64,000 bases of DNA from Massilia sp. METH4 (GTDB lineage: Bacteria; Pseudomonadota; Gammaproteobacteria; Burkholderiales; Burkholderiaceae_D), in assembly GCF_037094685.1 (NCBI RefSeq), contig NZ_CP146614.1, forward strand, positions 1,984,001 to 2,048,000. The letters are read 5' to 3'. The notes beneath the pieces were generated by a model. That model was not told the origin of the DNA and searched no databases. It saw nothing but the letters and a program-made list of their open reading frames with translations. Position numbers and translations under genes: made by a program. Positions 42,684-51,535 of the stretch are shown one piece after another. Positions within the stretch are counted from its first letter, which is position 1. The number at the start of each line of letters is the position of its first letter.

Positions 42684-44079
42684 GAATGCCCGCTATCGAC
42701 CGGCGCCCTATACCGCGCTCGTCACGAACCTGATCTTCCCGCTGCACGAACGCGTCAAGCAGCACCGCAGCGTGGCTGTGCGCAAACAGTTGGAAGAATC
42801 GCAGTACTGGCCGGAAGAGCGCCTGCGCGATCTGCAACTGCAGCGGCTGCGCCGGCTGCTGGTGCGTGCCGGCGCTTCGGTACCGTATTTCCGCGACCTG
42901 TTCGCGCAACTGGGTTTCGATCCGCTGCGCGATGTGCAGGGCCTGGACGACCTGGCCCGGCTGCCATTGATGGACAAGGCGATCATCCGCGCCAATGTCG
43001 ACCGGCTGAAGGCGGAAGATGCCGTGGGCCTGGCCCGTTTCAACACCGGCGGCTCCAGTGGCGAGCCGCTGATTTTCTATATCGGCAAGGAGCGCGTCAG
43101 CCACGACGTTGCAGCGAAGTGGCGCGCCACGCGGTGGTGGAATGTCGATATCGGCGACCCGGAGATCGTCGTGTGGGGCTCACCGATCGAGCTGGGCGCG
43201 CAGGACCGCGTGCGCGCGTTCCGGGACCGGCTGCTGCGCACGCACTTGTTGCCGGCCTTCGAAATGTCGGCGGCCAAGCTCGACGGCTTCGTGGCGCGCA
43301 TCCGCGCCCACAGGCCGCGCATGCTGTTCGGTTATCCATCCGCGCTCTCGCATATCGCCCGCCACGCGCGCGACCGGGGCCAGCGGATGGATGACCTGGG
43401 TATCCGCGTGGCCTTCGTCACTTCCGAACGTCTGTACGACGAACAGCGCGCCCAGATCTCCGACACGTTCGGCTGCCCGGTCGCCAACGGCTATGGCGGC
43501 CGGGACGCCGGCTTCATCGCGCACCAGTGTCCGGCGGGCGGCATGCACATCACCGCCGAGGACATCGTCGTCGAAATCCTCGACGCGGATGGCAAGCCGG
43601 TGCCACGGGGTCAGGCCGGCGAGATCGTCGTTACCCACCTGGCCACCGGCGACTTCCCGTTCATCCGCTACCGCACCGGCGACATCGGCGTGCTGGGCAC
43701 GCAGCAGTGCAGCTGCGGGCGCGGCTTGCCGCTGCTGCAGGAGATCCAGGGCCGCAGCACGGACTTCCTGGTGGCGCAGGACGGCACGGTGATGCATGGC
43801 CTGGCACTGGTCTACATCCTGCGCGACCTGCCGCAGGTACAGGCATTCAAGATTACCCAGGAGAGCCTCGACCTGACGCGGGTGCAAATCGTGCCGGCTG
43901 TTCCGCTCGACGCCGAGGCGCTGGCAAGCCTGCGGCAGCGGGTCGAACAGGGGTTCAAGGCACGCCTCGGTGCCGCCGTGGCGATCGAGGTCGAGCAGGT
44001 GACCGAGATCGCCCCGGAAAAATCCGGCAAGTTCCGTTACGTGGTCAGCAAGGTCGCCACCGGGAGCGTCGCCGCATGA
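42670..44079 (+). CDS. Phenylacetate-CoA ligase family protein (CapK-like)
   Basis: A 469-residue ANL-type protein. The adenylation motif F-N-T-G-G-S-S-G-E-P-L lies near 122-132, N-G-Y-G-G-R-D-A-G near 275 and R-Y-R-T-G-D-I-G near 336, with a C-rich C-S-C-G-R-G-L segment near 346. CapK-like members occur in capsule clusters; they activate a carboxylic acid to acyl-AMP or acyl-CoA, although the substrate is unknown. It overlaps the O-glycosylation ligase gene by 4 bases. It is the second adenylating enzyme in the EPS island. Confidence 0.88.
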   Translation: MSIQPNARYRPAPYTALVTNLIFPLHERVKQHRSVAVRKQLEESQYWPEERLRDLQLQRLRRLLVRAGASVPYFRDLFAQLGFDPLRDVQGLDDLARLPLMDKAIIRANVDRLKAEDAVGLARFNTGGSSGEPLIFYIGKERVSHDVAAKWRATRWWNVDIGDPEIVVWGSPIELGAQDRVRAFRDRLLRTHLLPAFEMSAAKLDGFVARIRAHRPRMLFGYPSALSHIARHARDRGQRMDDLGIRVAFVTSERLYDEQRAQISDTFGCPVANGYGGRDAGFIAHQCPAGGMHITAEDIVVEILDADGKPVPRGQAGEIVVTHLATGDFPFIRYRTGDIGVLGTQQCSCGRGLPLLQEIQGRSTDFLVAQDGTVMHGLALVYILRDLPQVQAFKITQESLDLTRVQIVPAVPLDAEALASLRQRVEQGFKARLGAAVAIEVEQVTEIAPEKSGKFRYVVSKVATGSVAA

Positions 44080-45410
44080 GGGACGTCGTCATCACGTTGC
44101 TGGTGTTCGGCTCGCTGCCGTATATCTTCAAGCGTCCTTCGCTCGGCATGGTGATGTGGATCTGGATCAGCGTGATGAACCCGCATACGCAAGGGTGGGG
44201 CTTCGCGCGCGAAGCGCCGTTCGCCGCCATCATCGCGGTGACGACGGTGGCCGCGATGGCCACGAACGCGTACCGCAAATACCGCTACCCGCTCACGCCG
44301 GTCACCGTTACGTTCCTCGTGTTCATCGCCTACATGTGCCTGACGGCGTCGTTCGCGATCCACATCGACTACATCATGCCGCAATTGATCAAGGTACTGA
44401 AGATCATGGGCATGACCATCGTCGTCATGATGCTGGTGCGCAAGCGCAAGCACGTCGAGTGGCTGGTCTGGACCGTGGTGATCTCCATCGGCTTCTACGG
44501 CGTCAAGGGCGGCATCTTCACGCTGCGCAGCGGCGGCCAGTACCGCGTGTGGGGGCCGATCGGCACCTTCATCGACGGCAACAACGAAATCGCGCTGGCG
44601 CTCGTGATGACGATCCCGCTGATGTTGTACCTGTATACGCTGCTCGCGAACAAATGGGCCAAGCGGGCCATGATCGCGTCGATGGTGCTGTGCGCGCTCG
44701 CTTCGATTGCCTCGTACTCGCGCGGCGCCGCGATCGCCATGGTGGCCATGCTCGCCTTCCTGTGGCTGAAGAGCCGCAACAAGGCGATGCTCGGCGCCCT
44801 CCTGATCCTGTGCGTGCCGGTGGCCCTGGTCTTCATGCCCGAGCAGTGGCACGCCCGCATCGACACGATCGACGAATACGAGGATGACATGTCCGCGATG
44901 GGCCGCATCAACGCCTGGTGGATGGCGTATAACCTGGCCAACGACCGTTTGCTGGGCGGCGGCTTCGAGATCTATGACTCCTACGTGTTCCAGCTGTATG
45001 CGCCGATCCCCGAGGACGTGCATGCCGCCCACAGCATCTATTTCCAGGCGCTGGGCGAGCACGGCTGGGGCGGCCTGGCGATCTACCTGGCGCTTGGTAT
45101 CCTCACCTGGTTGACGGGTACCCGCATCATCCGGGCCTCGGCGCCCTACGCGGAACTGGCCTGGGCCGGCAACCTGGCGCGGATGCTCCAGGTCAGCCTG
45201 CTGGGGTTCGCGGTCGGCGGCGCCTTCCTCAGCCTGTTGTATTTCGACGTGCCCTATTACCTGATGGTGGCGATGGTCGCGACCCAGTTGATCGTGGAAC
45301 GCGAACGCAAGGTGCTGGTGCCGAAACCTGCCGTCAATCCGCTGGCGCCCGAACCCGATCCGCCCGACGAAAAGACCCCCGAAGAAGAGCTTCGCCATGA
45401 AACAGCCTGA
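44076..45410 (+). CDS. O-glycosylation ligase, exosortase A system-associated
   Basis: A 444-residue integral membrane protein with about ten hydrophobic helices. It carries the Wzy/O-antigen-ligase pattern S-Y-S-R-G-A near 208 and a periplasmic loop (about 250-320) with A-H-S-I-Y-F-Q-A-L-G-E-H-G. The family is found with exosortase A and is proposed to join glycan to protein or to polymerise it. ATG 44076 overlaps the CapK-like stop. The C-terminus is Pro/Glu-rich and cytoplasmic. Confidence 0.9.
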   Translation: MRDVVITLLVFGSLPYIFKRPSLGMVMWIWISVMNPHTQGWGFAREAPFAAIIAVTTVAAMATNAYRKYRYPLTPVTVTFLVFIAYMCLTASFAIHIDYIMPQLIKVLKIMGMTIVVMMLVRKRKHVEWLVWTVVISIGFYGVKGGIFTLRSGGQYRVWGPIGTFIDGNNEIALALVMTIPLMLYLYTLLANKWAKRAMIASMVLCALASIASYSRGAAIAMVAMLAFLWLKSRNKAMLGALLILCVPVALVFMPEQWHARIDTIDEYEDDMSAMGRINAWWMAYNLANDRLLGGGFEIYDSYVFQLYAPIPEDVHAAHSIYFQALGEHGWGGLAIYLALGILTWLTGTRIIRASAPYAELAWAGNLARMLQVSLLGFAVGGAFLSLLYFDVPYYLMVAMVATQLIVERERKVLVPKPAVNPLAPEPDPPDEKTPEEELRHETA

Positions 45411-46389
45411 CCACGCGGCCGATGCCGCACCCCTGCTGGAGAAAAGCCTGCTGTCGCTGTTGTCGCCAGGCGGGCGGCACGGACTGTCGATCCTCATCTA
45501 TCACCGCGTGCTGCCCGAAAAGGATCCGCTGTTTCCCAGCGAGGTCGACGCCGCCGAATTCTCCGCCCAGGTCGGCATGCTGAAGTCGCATTTCAATGTG
45601 TTGCCCCTGCTGGAAGCGGTACGCCGCTCCAAGGAAGGCACATTGCCCCCGCGCGCGGCCGCCATCACGTTCGACGATGGCTATGCCGACAATGCCGAGG
45701 TGGCGCTGCCGATCCTGCGGCGGCACGGCCTGCACGCAACGTTCTTCGTGGCCACGGGTTTCCTGAACGGGGGCAGGATGTGGAACGACAGCGTGTATGA
45801 ACTGGTGCGGCGCGCACCCGGCGGCGTACTGGACGCCACGCCGCTCGGCCTGGGCAGGCATGCCTTGCAAACGCTGGCCGAGCGCCGGCAGGCCATACCG
45901 GCCCTGATCGGCCAGCTGAAATACCTGCCGATGGCCGAACGCCAGCGCCAGGTCGACCGGCTGGTGGCGCTGGCCGGCGTCGCCCTGCCGGACGACCTGA
46001 TGATGACGACCGCGCAGGTGAGGAAGCTGCATGCCGCGGGCATGGGCATCGGTGCCCATACCGTCAATCATCCGATCCTGGCGCGCCTGCCGGATGCCGA
46101 GGCGCGCGAGGAAATCGCGCAAGGCAAGCTGGCGCTGGAAGACATGATCGGCGCCCCCGTGCACCTGTTCGCCTACCCGAACGGCAAGCCGGGCGAGGAC
46201 TACGAAGCGCGCCATGTCGCGATGGCCCGCGACCTGCGCTTCGAAGGAGCCGTTTCGACGTCGTGGGGGGCGAGCCGGCGGCGGCCGGACCCATTCCAGC
46301 TGCCCCGTTTCACGCCGTGGGACCGCAGCCGCCTGCGCTTCGTCCTGCGCATGGCGCGCAACCTGACGACGAGCGCGCAGCTGGCGTAA
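45397..46389 (+). CDS. Polysaccharide deacetylase family protein
   Basis: A 330-residue NodB-fold protein. It has I-L-I-Y-H-R-V-L near 33, motif 1 T-F-D-D-G-Y-A-D-N near 90, a H-A-T-F-F-V-A-T-G region near 113 and motif 2 I-G-A-H-T-V-N-H-P near 216, close to the XrtA-associated and PgaB-like group. It overlaps the ligase gene by 14 bases. It is the third deacetylase of the island and belongs to a different subfamily from the other two. Confidence 0.9.
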   Translation: MKQPDHAADAAPLLEKSLLSLLSPGGRHGLSILIYHRVLPEKDPLFPSEVDAAEFSAQVGMLKSHFNVLPLLEAVRRSKEGTLPPRAAAITFDDGYADNAEVALPILRRHGLHATFFVATGFLNGGRMWNDSVYELVRRAPGGVLDATPLGLGRHALQTLAERRQAIPALIGQLKYLPMAERQRQVDRLVALAGVALPDDLMMTTAQVRKLHAAGMGIGAHTVNHPILARLPDAEAREEIAQGKLALEDMIGAPVHLFAYPNGKPGEDYEARHVAMARDLRFEGAVSTSWGASRRRPDPFQLPRFTPWDRSRLRFVLRMARNLTTSAQLA

Positions 46390-46437
46390 CGATGCAGTAA
46401 CAGGTAAGTACACGGAAGCAACGAGGAAATTCGCCGC

Positions 46438-47886
46438 ATGTCATTGAAGAAGGACGTCCTGCACGGACTCAAATGGGTGGCCGGCGCGAAGTTCGCCAGC
46501 CAGATCATCAGCTGGGTCATCACCATCATCGTGATGCGGATGCTGGTGCCGGCCGATTACGGCCTGATGGCGATGGCGTCGGTGTTCCTGGCCTGGTGTG
46601 CGATGTTCGTCGAGATGGGGTTGGCGCCCGCGCTGGTGCAGGCCAAGGAAGTGACGACGCAAAAGCTGCGGCAGGCCTACGGCATGTTCATGGTGGTCAA
46701 TTTCGCGGTGGCCCTGCTGCTGTTCACCTGCGCACCCCTGGCCGAGCACTTCTTCGACGAACCGCACCTGGCCGAACTGATCCGCCTGATGTCTCTGCAG
46801 TTCGTGCTGGCGCCCTTCGGCCTGGTCTCCGAAGTGCTGCTGCAACGGGGGTTGAACTTCCGCGCCCGCTCGCTGCTGGACCTGTCGCAGTCCGTGCTGA
46901 CCGCCTTCGTCACGCTGGCGCTGGCATGGTGGGGCATGGGTGTGTGGGCGCTGGCGCTGGGTATCCTGGTTGCCGCGGTGTACCGCACGGTGGCCGTCTA
47001 CATCGTGGCGCCGTTCCCGCACCTGCCGCTGTTCTCGTGGCATGGCATGCGCTCGCTGCTCACGTTCGGCGGCAAGATCTCCGCCTCGCGCTTCCTGTGG
47101 TTCGTCTTCACGCAGGCGGACACGGTGATCATCGGCCGCACGCTCGGCGGCGAGATCCTGGGCGTGTATTCGGTGGCATTGCACCTGGCCAGCCTGCCGG
47201 TGCAGCGTGTCTCGGGCATCCTGAACCAGGTCGCGTTCCCGGCGCTGGCGCGCTACCAGAACGACCCCGCGGCGATCGCCCGCCAGCTGCTCAAGGCGTT
47301 CGAGCTGGTGTCGCTGGTGGCTTTTCCCGTCCTGTGGGGCATGGCGGCAACGGCCAGCGACATCGTGCTGGTGTTCCTCGGCAAGCATTGGGAAGAGGCG
47401 ATCCTGCCGTTGCGCGTGCTGGCGTTGATCATGCCTTTCCGCACGGTGGTCCAGTTCCTGCCCGCCGTGACCGACGCCGTCGGCCGCCCCGGCGTCGCCC
47501 TGCAGAATGGTATCGTCACCTGCACGCTGATGCCGCTGGCGTTCTACGTGGGCACGCACTGGGGCATCTTCGGCGTGGCGATGGCATGGGCGCTGGTGTA
47601 TCCGGTCGTCCTGCTGATCAACATGCACCGGATGCTGGGGGCGATCGGCGTGACGATGGGCGAGGTGGCATTGCGCATGCTGCCCGCGATGCTGTCCGGA
47701 GCGGCGATGTGCGCGGTCGTGACGGGGATCCATGGCATGCTGGAGCCCATGGCGGATCGCCGCATCGCGCTGGCGATCCAGATCGCCGCGGGCGGCATCG
47801 CCTACCTGGCCGCAAGCTGCCTGCTCAACCGTGCCGCCGTCGCCGAAGTCTGGGGCATGGTGCGGCGCAAGCGCCAGGCGGCCTGA
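46438..47886 (+). CDS. Polysaccharide flippase (MOP/Wzx-like)
   Basis: A 482-residue protein with about 12-14 hydrophobic helices. The N-terminus G-L-K-W-V-A-G-A-K-F-A-S-Q and the P-A-D-Y-G-L-M-A-M-A motif near 37 are typical of the PST/RfbX group. It flips undecaprenyl-linked repeat units to the periplasm for polymerisation. It follows the deacetylase by 48 bases without a visible terminator. Its stop overlaps the ferredoxin start by one base. Confidence 0.92.
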   Translation: MSLKKDVLHGLKWVAGAKFASQIISWVITIIVMRMLVPADYGLMAMASVFLAWCAMFVEMGLAPALVQAKEVTTQKLRQAYGMFMVVNFAVALLLFTCAPLAEHFFDEPHLAELIRLMSLQFVLAPFGLVSEVLLQRGLNFRARSLLDLSQSVLTAFVTLALAWWGMGVWALALGILVAAVYRTVAVYIVAPFPHLPLFSWHGMRSLLTFGGKISASRFLWFVFTQADTVIIGRTLGGEILGVYSVALHLASLPVQRVSGILNQVAFPALARYQNDPAAIARQLLKAFELVSLVAFPVLWGMAATASDIVLVFLGKHWEEAILPLRVLALIMPFRTVVQFLPAVTDAVGRPGVALQNGIVTCTLMPLAFYVGTHWGIFGVAMAWALVYPVVLLINMHRMLGAIGVTMGEVALRMLPAMLSGAAMCAVVTGIHGMLEPMADRRIALAIQIAAGGIAYLAASCLLNRAAVAEVWGMVRRKRQAA

Positions 47887-48188
47887 TGACCGTTTACCGC
47901 GTGCGCATCCTGCCGAAGGAGTTCGAGTTCGACGCACAGGAAGGCGAAACCCTGATGAAGGCCGCCGAGCGCGCCGGGATCCGCCTGCCGAGTTCCTGCC
48001 GCAACGGCACCTGCCGCACCTGCCTGTGCGGCAGCGACGGCGGCCCGGTACGCTACCTGGTCGAGTGGCCCGGCCTGTCGTTCGACGAGCGGCAGGCGCA
48101 CGACGTGTTGCCGTGCGTGGCGGTGCCGGAAGGGGATATCACGCTGATCGCGCCGGCGGCGCGCAAGCTGCCGGGGCGCGAGCCTTAG
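47886..48188 (+). CDS. Plant-type 2Fe-2S ferredoxin
   Basis: A 100-residue protein with the C-X4-C-X2-C-X30-C ligand set: Cys38, Cys43, Cys46 and Cys77, in S-S-C-R-N-G-T-C-R-T-C and V-L-P-C. The fold is that of [2Fe-2S] ferredoxins fed into oxygenases and reductases. Being stop-start coupled to the flippase gene (TGATG) is odd because no redox partner lies nearby. A 103-bp palindromic element begins inside its TAG stop codon. It may be an unrelated gene that joined the operon end. Confidence 0.88.
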   Translation: MTVYRVRILPKEFEFDAQEGETLMKAAERAGIRLPSSCRNGTCRTCLCGSDGGPVRYLVEWPGLSFDERQAHDVLPCVAVPEGDITLIAPAARKLPGREP

Positions 48189-48289
48189 AGCGCCTAACAA
48201 ACCCCCCATGGCTGCGTTGCAGCGTCTCGCCGTACAGGTGTACTGTCTTCGACGCCGCGTCTTGCCCTGCGGGTTTTGTTAGGCGCTCT
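48187..48289. repeat. 103-bp palindromic dispersed element, copy 1
   Basis: A 103-base element with 15-base perfect terminal inverted repeats (AGAGCGCCTAACAAA and complement). A second copy of equal length is at 57179-57281 in the opposite orientation. The interior is highly similar between copies, including CGTCTCGCCGTACAGG. It starts within the ferredoxin stop codon and could act as a transcript end structure. It carries no gene. Confidence 0.85.
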
Positions 48290-48359
48290 TAGTGCACCAG
48301 TGCTCGCGCGCCGCCCGGCAGGCGGGTTTTGCGTGAGCCTTGCAAGCGTATTGCCGAGG

Positions 48360-48671
48360 TCAGGCGGCGCCCGGCTTGCGCAGCCTGGCCAGCAGCGCCT
48401 CGGCCTGCTCGTTCAGCGGCTGGCCGTGGCGGCGCAGCAGCTGCACGTGCAGGACGAGGTTTTCCAGAACGAGCTTGGCGGAGACCGCCAGCAGCGTCAT
48501 CTGCCGGTCCGCCTCGCTGAACGATTCCATCGCGCCGGCCATCTCGCACAGGTGGCTCGCGACGATGCCGCGCAAGTCCTTCTCGTCGAAGGGCAGGTCG
48601 GCGAAATCGATCGGGTCTTCCTGCTCCACTTCCTGCATCAGCGTTTCCAGTTCCTGCTGGGTAATCGACAT
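48360..48671 (-). CDS. Hypothetical helical protein
   Basis: A 103-residue acidic protein, ATG 48671, of unknown function. It is mostly predicted helix from composition (Leu/Glu/Ala-rich), with M-S-I-T-Q-Q-E-L-E-T-L at the start and one cysteine in H-L-C-E-M-A. There are no motifs I recognise. It is single and lies between the palindromic element and the divergent MoaD/ThiS-like gene. Codon use agrees with neighbours, which supports it as a real gene. Confidence 0.6.
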   Translation of the reverse strand: MSITQQELETLMQEVEQEDPIDFADLPFDEKDLRGIVASHLCEMAGAMESFSEADRQMTLLAVSAKLVLENLVLHVQLLRRHGQPLNEQAEALLARLRKPGAA

Positions 48672-48768
48672 TGGCAGCTCCCGTGTTGCTTTCCGTCCGT
48701 CATAGGTTCATTGTAGGCCAACGCATCGGGCAACCGCGCTAGAATCGTCGGACCCGGAGACGAACCCC

Positions 48769-49038
48769 TTGGCGCACATCATCTTCACACAACAACTGGC
48801 GCGCTTCCTGCCCGTCCCGCAACTGGCGACGCAGGCTGCGACGCTGCGCGCCGCGCTGGACGAAGTCTGCGCCGCCAATCCGCGCCTGGCCGCCTACGTG
48901 CTCGACGACCAGGGCCGGCTGCGGACCAATGTCGTCGCCTTCGTCGATGGCCGGCGCTGCCACGACCGGGCAAAGCTGGACGTTCCCATCCGGCCCGATT
49001 CCACCGTCCACATCCTGCAGGCACTTTCCGGAGGCTGA
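48769..49038 (+). CDS. MoaD/ThiS-family ubiquitin-like protein
   Basis: An 89-residue protein starting at TTG 48769, with a CGGAGA site upstream. It has a beta-grasp pattern (F-T-Q-Q-L-A-R-F opening, L-R-A-A-L-D-E-V helix, F-V-D-G-R-R loop, D-S-T-V-H-I-L-Q-A-L-S) and ends in the Gly-Gly typical of sulfur carriers activated as thiocarboxylate. It precedes the BNR protein by 1 base. This pairing recurs in bacteria, but the role is unknown. No molybdopterin or thiamin gene is nearby. Confidence 0.75.
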   Translation: MAHIIFTQQLARFLPVPQLATQAATLRAALDEVCAANPRLAAYVLDDQGRLRTNVVAFVDGRRCHDRAKLDVPIRPDSTVHILQALSGG

Positions 49039-49039
49039 C

Positions 49040-50131
49040 ATGAGCGCACAAGCATTCATTGCAACCCGCAAGGGGCTGTTCGAACTGGCGAAGAGGGAAG
49101 GTGCATGGCACTTGTCCGCGCCGCATTTTGCCGGAGACCCCGTCTCGATCGTGCTGCACGACGCGCGCGACGGGGCCACGTACGCGGCGCTCAACCTCGG
49201 CCACTTCGGCGCCAAGCTGCACCGGCGCGACGCCGGCAGCGGGCAATGGACGGAAGTGGCGGTTCCCGTTTATCCGCCCAAGCCCGAGGGCAGTGACGAC
49301 AAGACGGATTGGGCATTGCAGCAGATCTGGTCGCTGGAAGCCGGCGGGCCGGACCAGCCGGGTGTGTTGTGGGCCGGTACGCTGCCGGGCGGGTTGTTCC
49401 GCTCGAACGACCGGGGCGAATCGTGGCAGCTGGTCGAATCGCTGTGGCACGAACCCGAGCGCAAGGAATGGTTCGGCGGCGGCTACGATACGCCGGGCAT
49501 CCACAGCATCTGCGTCGACCCGCGCGACAGCAACAGCGTGCTGATTGGCGTGTCCTGCGGCGGCGCATGGATCACGAACGACGGCGGCGCCACCTGGGCA
49601 CTGCGCACGAAAGGCATGGCCGCGCGCTACATGCCGCCGGAGCTGGCGGAAAAAGGCGCGGTCCAGGACCCCCATCGCATCGTGCGCTGCGCCGGCGCGC
49701 CGGATGTGCTGTGGTGCCAGCACCATAACGGCATCTGGGTGTCACGCGACAACGGCGGCGCATGGGAAGAGGTGGAGGCGCCGGCATCGTCATTCGGCTT
49801 CGCCGTGGCGGCGCACCCGGCCGACGGCGGCACTGCCTGGTTCGTGCCGGCCGTCGCGGACCAGCAGCGTGTGCCTGTCGGCGCCGCGCTGGCGGTCAAT
49901 CGCACGCGCGATGGCGGCGGCACGTTTGAAACCCAGCGCAAAGGCTTGCCGCAAAAGGACTGCTACGATCTCGTTTACCGGCATGGCCTGGCGGTTGCCG
50001 GCGACGGTAACACCTTGCTGATGGGGTCGACGACGGGCGGCCTGTGGTTGTCGGAGGACGCCGGCGCGCAATGGCGCACCGTGACCGCCCACCTGCCGCC
50101 CGTCTATGCGGTGCGATTTGCGACAAACTAG
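49040..50131 (+). CDS. BNR/sialidase-like beta-propeller protein
   Basis: A 363-residue protein of repeated BNR/Asp-box units: S-N-D-R-G-E-S-W near 123, T-N-D-G-G-A-T-W near 181, S-R-D-N-G-G-A-W near 236 and S-E-D-A-G-A-Q-W near 341. It has no signal peptide, so it is probably cytoplasmic. The fold is that of photosystem-assembly and exo-sialidase propellers; enzymatic sialidase activity is not supported, as no catalytic residues are evident. It is coupled to the MoaD/ThiS-like gene. Confidence 0.8.
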   Translation: MSAQAFIATRKGLFELAKREGAWHLSAPHFAGDPVSIVLHDARDGATYAALNLGHFGAKLHRRDAGSGQWTEVAVPVYPPKPEGSDDKTDWALQQIWSLEAGGPDQPGVLWAGTLPGGLFRSNDRGESWQLVESLWHEPERKEWFGGGYDTPGIHSICVDPRDSNSVLIGVSCGGAWITNDGGATWALRTKGMAARYMPPELAEKGAVQDPHRIVRCAGAPDVLWCQHHNGIWVSRDNGGAWEEVEAPASSFGFAVAAHPADGGTAWFVPAVADQQRVPVGAALAVNRTRDGGGTFETQRKGLPQKDCYDLVYRHGLAVAGDGNTLLMGSTTGGLWLSEDAGAQWRTVTAHLPPVYAVRFATN

Positions 50132-50199
50132 CGTGAATGGAAGTTGACCGCGAGGCGCTGCTCAGCAATACTTGTAATATTTGCAAAACAGGAGCTTTC

Positions 50200-51528
50200 G
50201 TGGCGACGCTGAACGATATCCGCAACATTCCGCTGTCCGGTGCCATCCATATCGATGCACTGCTCAACCAGTCGGGATTGAACTGGTCGTCCGCGACCGA
50301 CATCCCGTTCAATACGATCCGCTACAGCTTCTCGCTGGGCGGCTACACGCTGCCGCAATCGGGCAATATCACCCCCGGTACCGCCACGGAATTCAGCTTC
50401 GTGCAGCAGGCCGCCACGCGGAACGCGCTGTCCTACCTGTCCGAGGTGACCGGCATCCAGTTCGCGGAAACGAGCGCGGCGGAGGCCGACGTGCATTTCG
50501 CCAATGCCGCCATCAACCAAGACCGCGTCGTAGGTTCGTTCAACTGGCGCACCAGCTATACGGAAGACGATGCCGGCACGGTGCACAGCTACGATATCGA
50601 CGGCACCATCTACCTCGACAACGACGAATACGCTTCCTACAACGCCACGCTCAACGAGGGAAGCCAAGGTTACGAAACGCTGCTGCACGAGCTTGGCCAC
50701 ATGCTGGGCTTGAAGCACCCGTTCGAGGGTACGAGCCAGCTGCCGGACTACCTCGACACCACCTACAACACGCTGATGTCCTACGATTCGTCCGGGGAGG
50801 CCTATTCGGACTTCCGCGGCTTCGACCTGGCCGCACTGGGGTGGCTGTACGGCGGTGACGGGCTGGGCGGCACCTTTGGCGTCGACGCGCAAGGCCGGCT
50901 CCTGGCCGGCAGCGCGGAAGGCGAGCAGCTCAATGGCAGCAGCGGCATGGATATCCTCGTGGGCCTGGAAGGCAACGATATCCTCGACGGGGGCGCCGGG
51001 CTGGACCAGGCGGTGTACGCGGAAAATCGCGCCGATTACCAGGTCACCCGCACCGACCAGGGCTTCACGGTCGTTGGCCCCGATGGCAGCGACCTGCTGC
51101 GCAATACCGAGCGGATCGTGTTCGGCGACAAGAATGTGGCGCTGGACATCGACGGGGCGGGCGGCGCTGCCTACCGGCTGTACGAAGCGGCGCTGAACCG
51201 TGCTCCGGATTCCGGTGGCCTCGGCTTCTGGATCAATGTACTCGACCAGGGCTACAGCCTGCGCGATGTCGCCGCCGCCTTCCTGGTCAGCGAGGAATTC
51301 ATCGCGAACTTCGGTGCCAATACGGATAACGCGACATTCGTTACCCGCCTGTACCAGAACATCCTCGATCGTGCACCCGAGCAAGGCGGTTATGACTTCT
51401 GGGTGAACGTATTGAACGACGGTAACTCTCGCGCCGGCGTGCTGGAGGCGTTCAGCGAAAGCGGGGAAAACCGCAGCGCGCTGATCGGCACGATCGGCAA
51501 CGGCATCGACTACACGCCGTACGCCTGA
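50200..51528 (+). CDS. Serralysin-like M10 metalloprotease with DUF4214 domain
   Basis: A 442-residue protein. GTG 50200 is chosen over ATG 50137 because an AGGAG site precedes it and the product then begins like other family members. The zinc site H-E-L-G-H-M-L-G-L-K-H (residues 163-173) and Met-turn T-L-M-S-Y near 196 make it a metzincin. One RTX-like stretch G-N-D-I-L-D-G-G-A-G lies near 263, and two DUF4214-like repeats (A-A-L-N-R-A-P-D-S-G-G and N-I-L-D-R-A-P-E-Q-G-G) fill the C-terminus. No N-terminal signal is seen, in line with type I secretion. No transporter gene is next to it. Confidence 0.87.
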   Translation: MATLNDIRNIPLSGAIHIDALLNQSGLNWSSATDIPFNTIRYSFSLGGYTLPQSGNITPGTATEFSFVQQAATRNALSYLSEVTGIQFAETSAAEADVHFANAAINQDRVVGSFNWRTSYTEDDAGTVHSYDIDGTIYLDNDEYASYNATLNEGSQGYETLLHELGHMLGLKHPFEGTSQLPDYLDTTYNTLMSYDSSGEAYSDFRGFDLAALGWLYGGDGLGGTFGVDAQGRLLAGSAEGEQLNGSSGMDILVGLEGNDILDGGAGLDQAVYAENRADYQVTRTDQGFTVVGPDGSDLLRNTERIVFGDKNVALDIDGAGGAAYRLYEAALNRAPDSGGLGFWINVLDQGYSLRDVAAAFLVSEEFIANFGANTDNATFVTRLYQNILDRAPEQGGYDFWVNVLNDGNSRAGVLEAFSESGENRSALIGTIGNGIDYTPYA

Positions 51529-51535
51529 TCCGGCT

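Noticed and set aside
48187..48289. Insertion sequence or CRISPR repeat
   Set aside because: The palindromic element is 103 bases, codes for nothing and is not part of an array; only two copies are in the window and there is no transposase.
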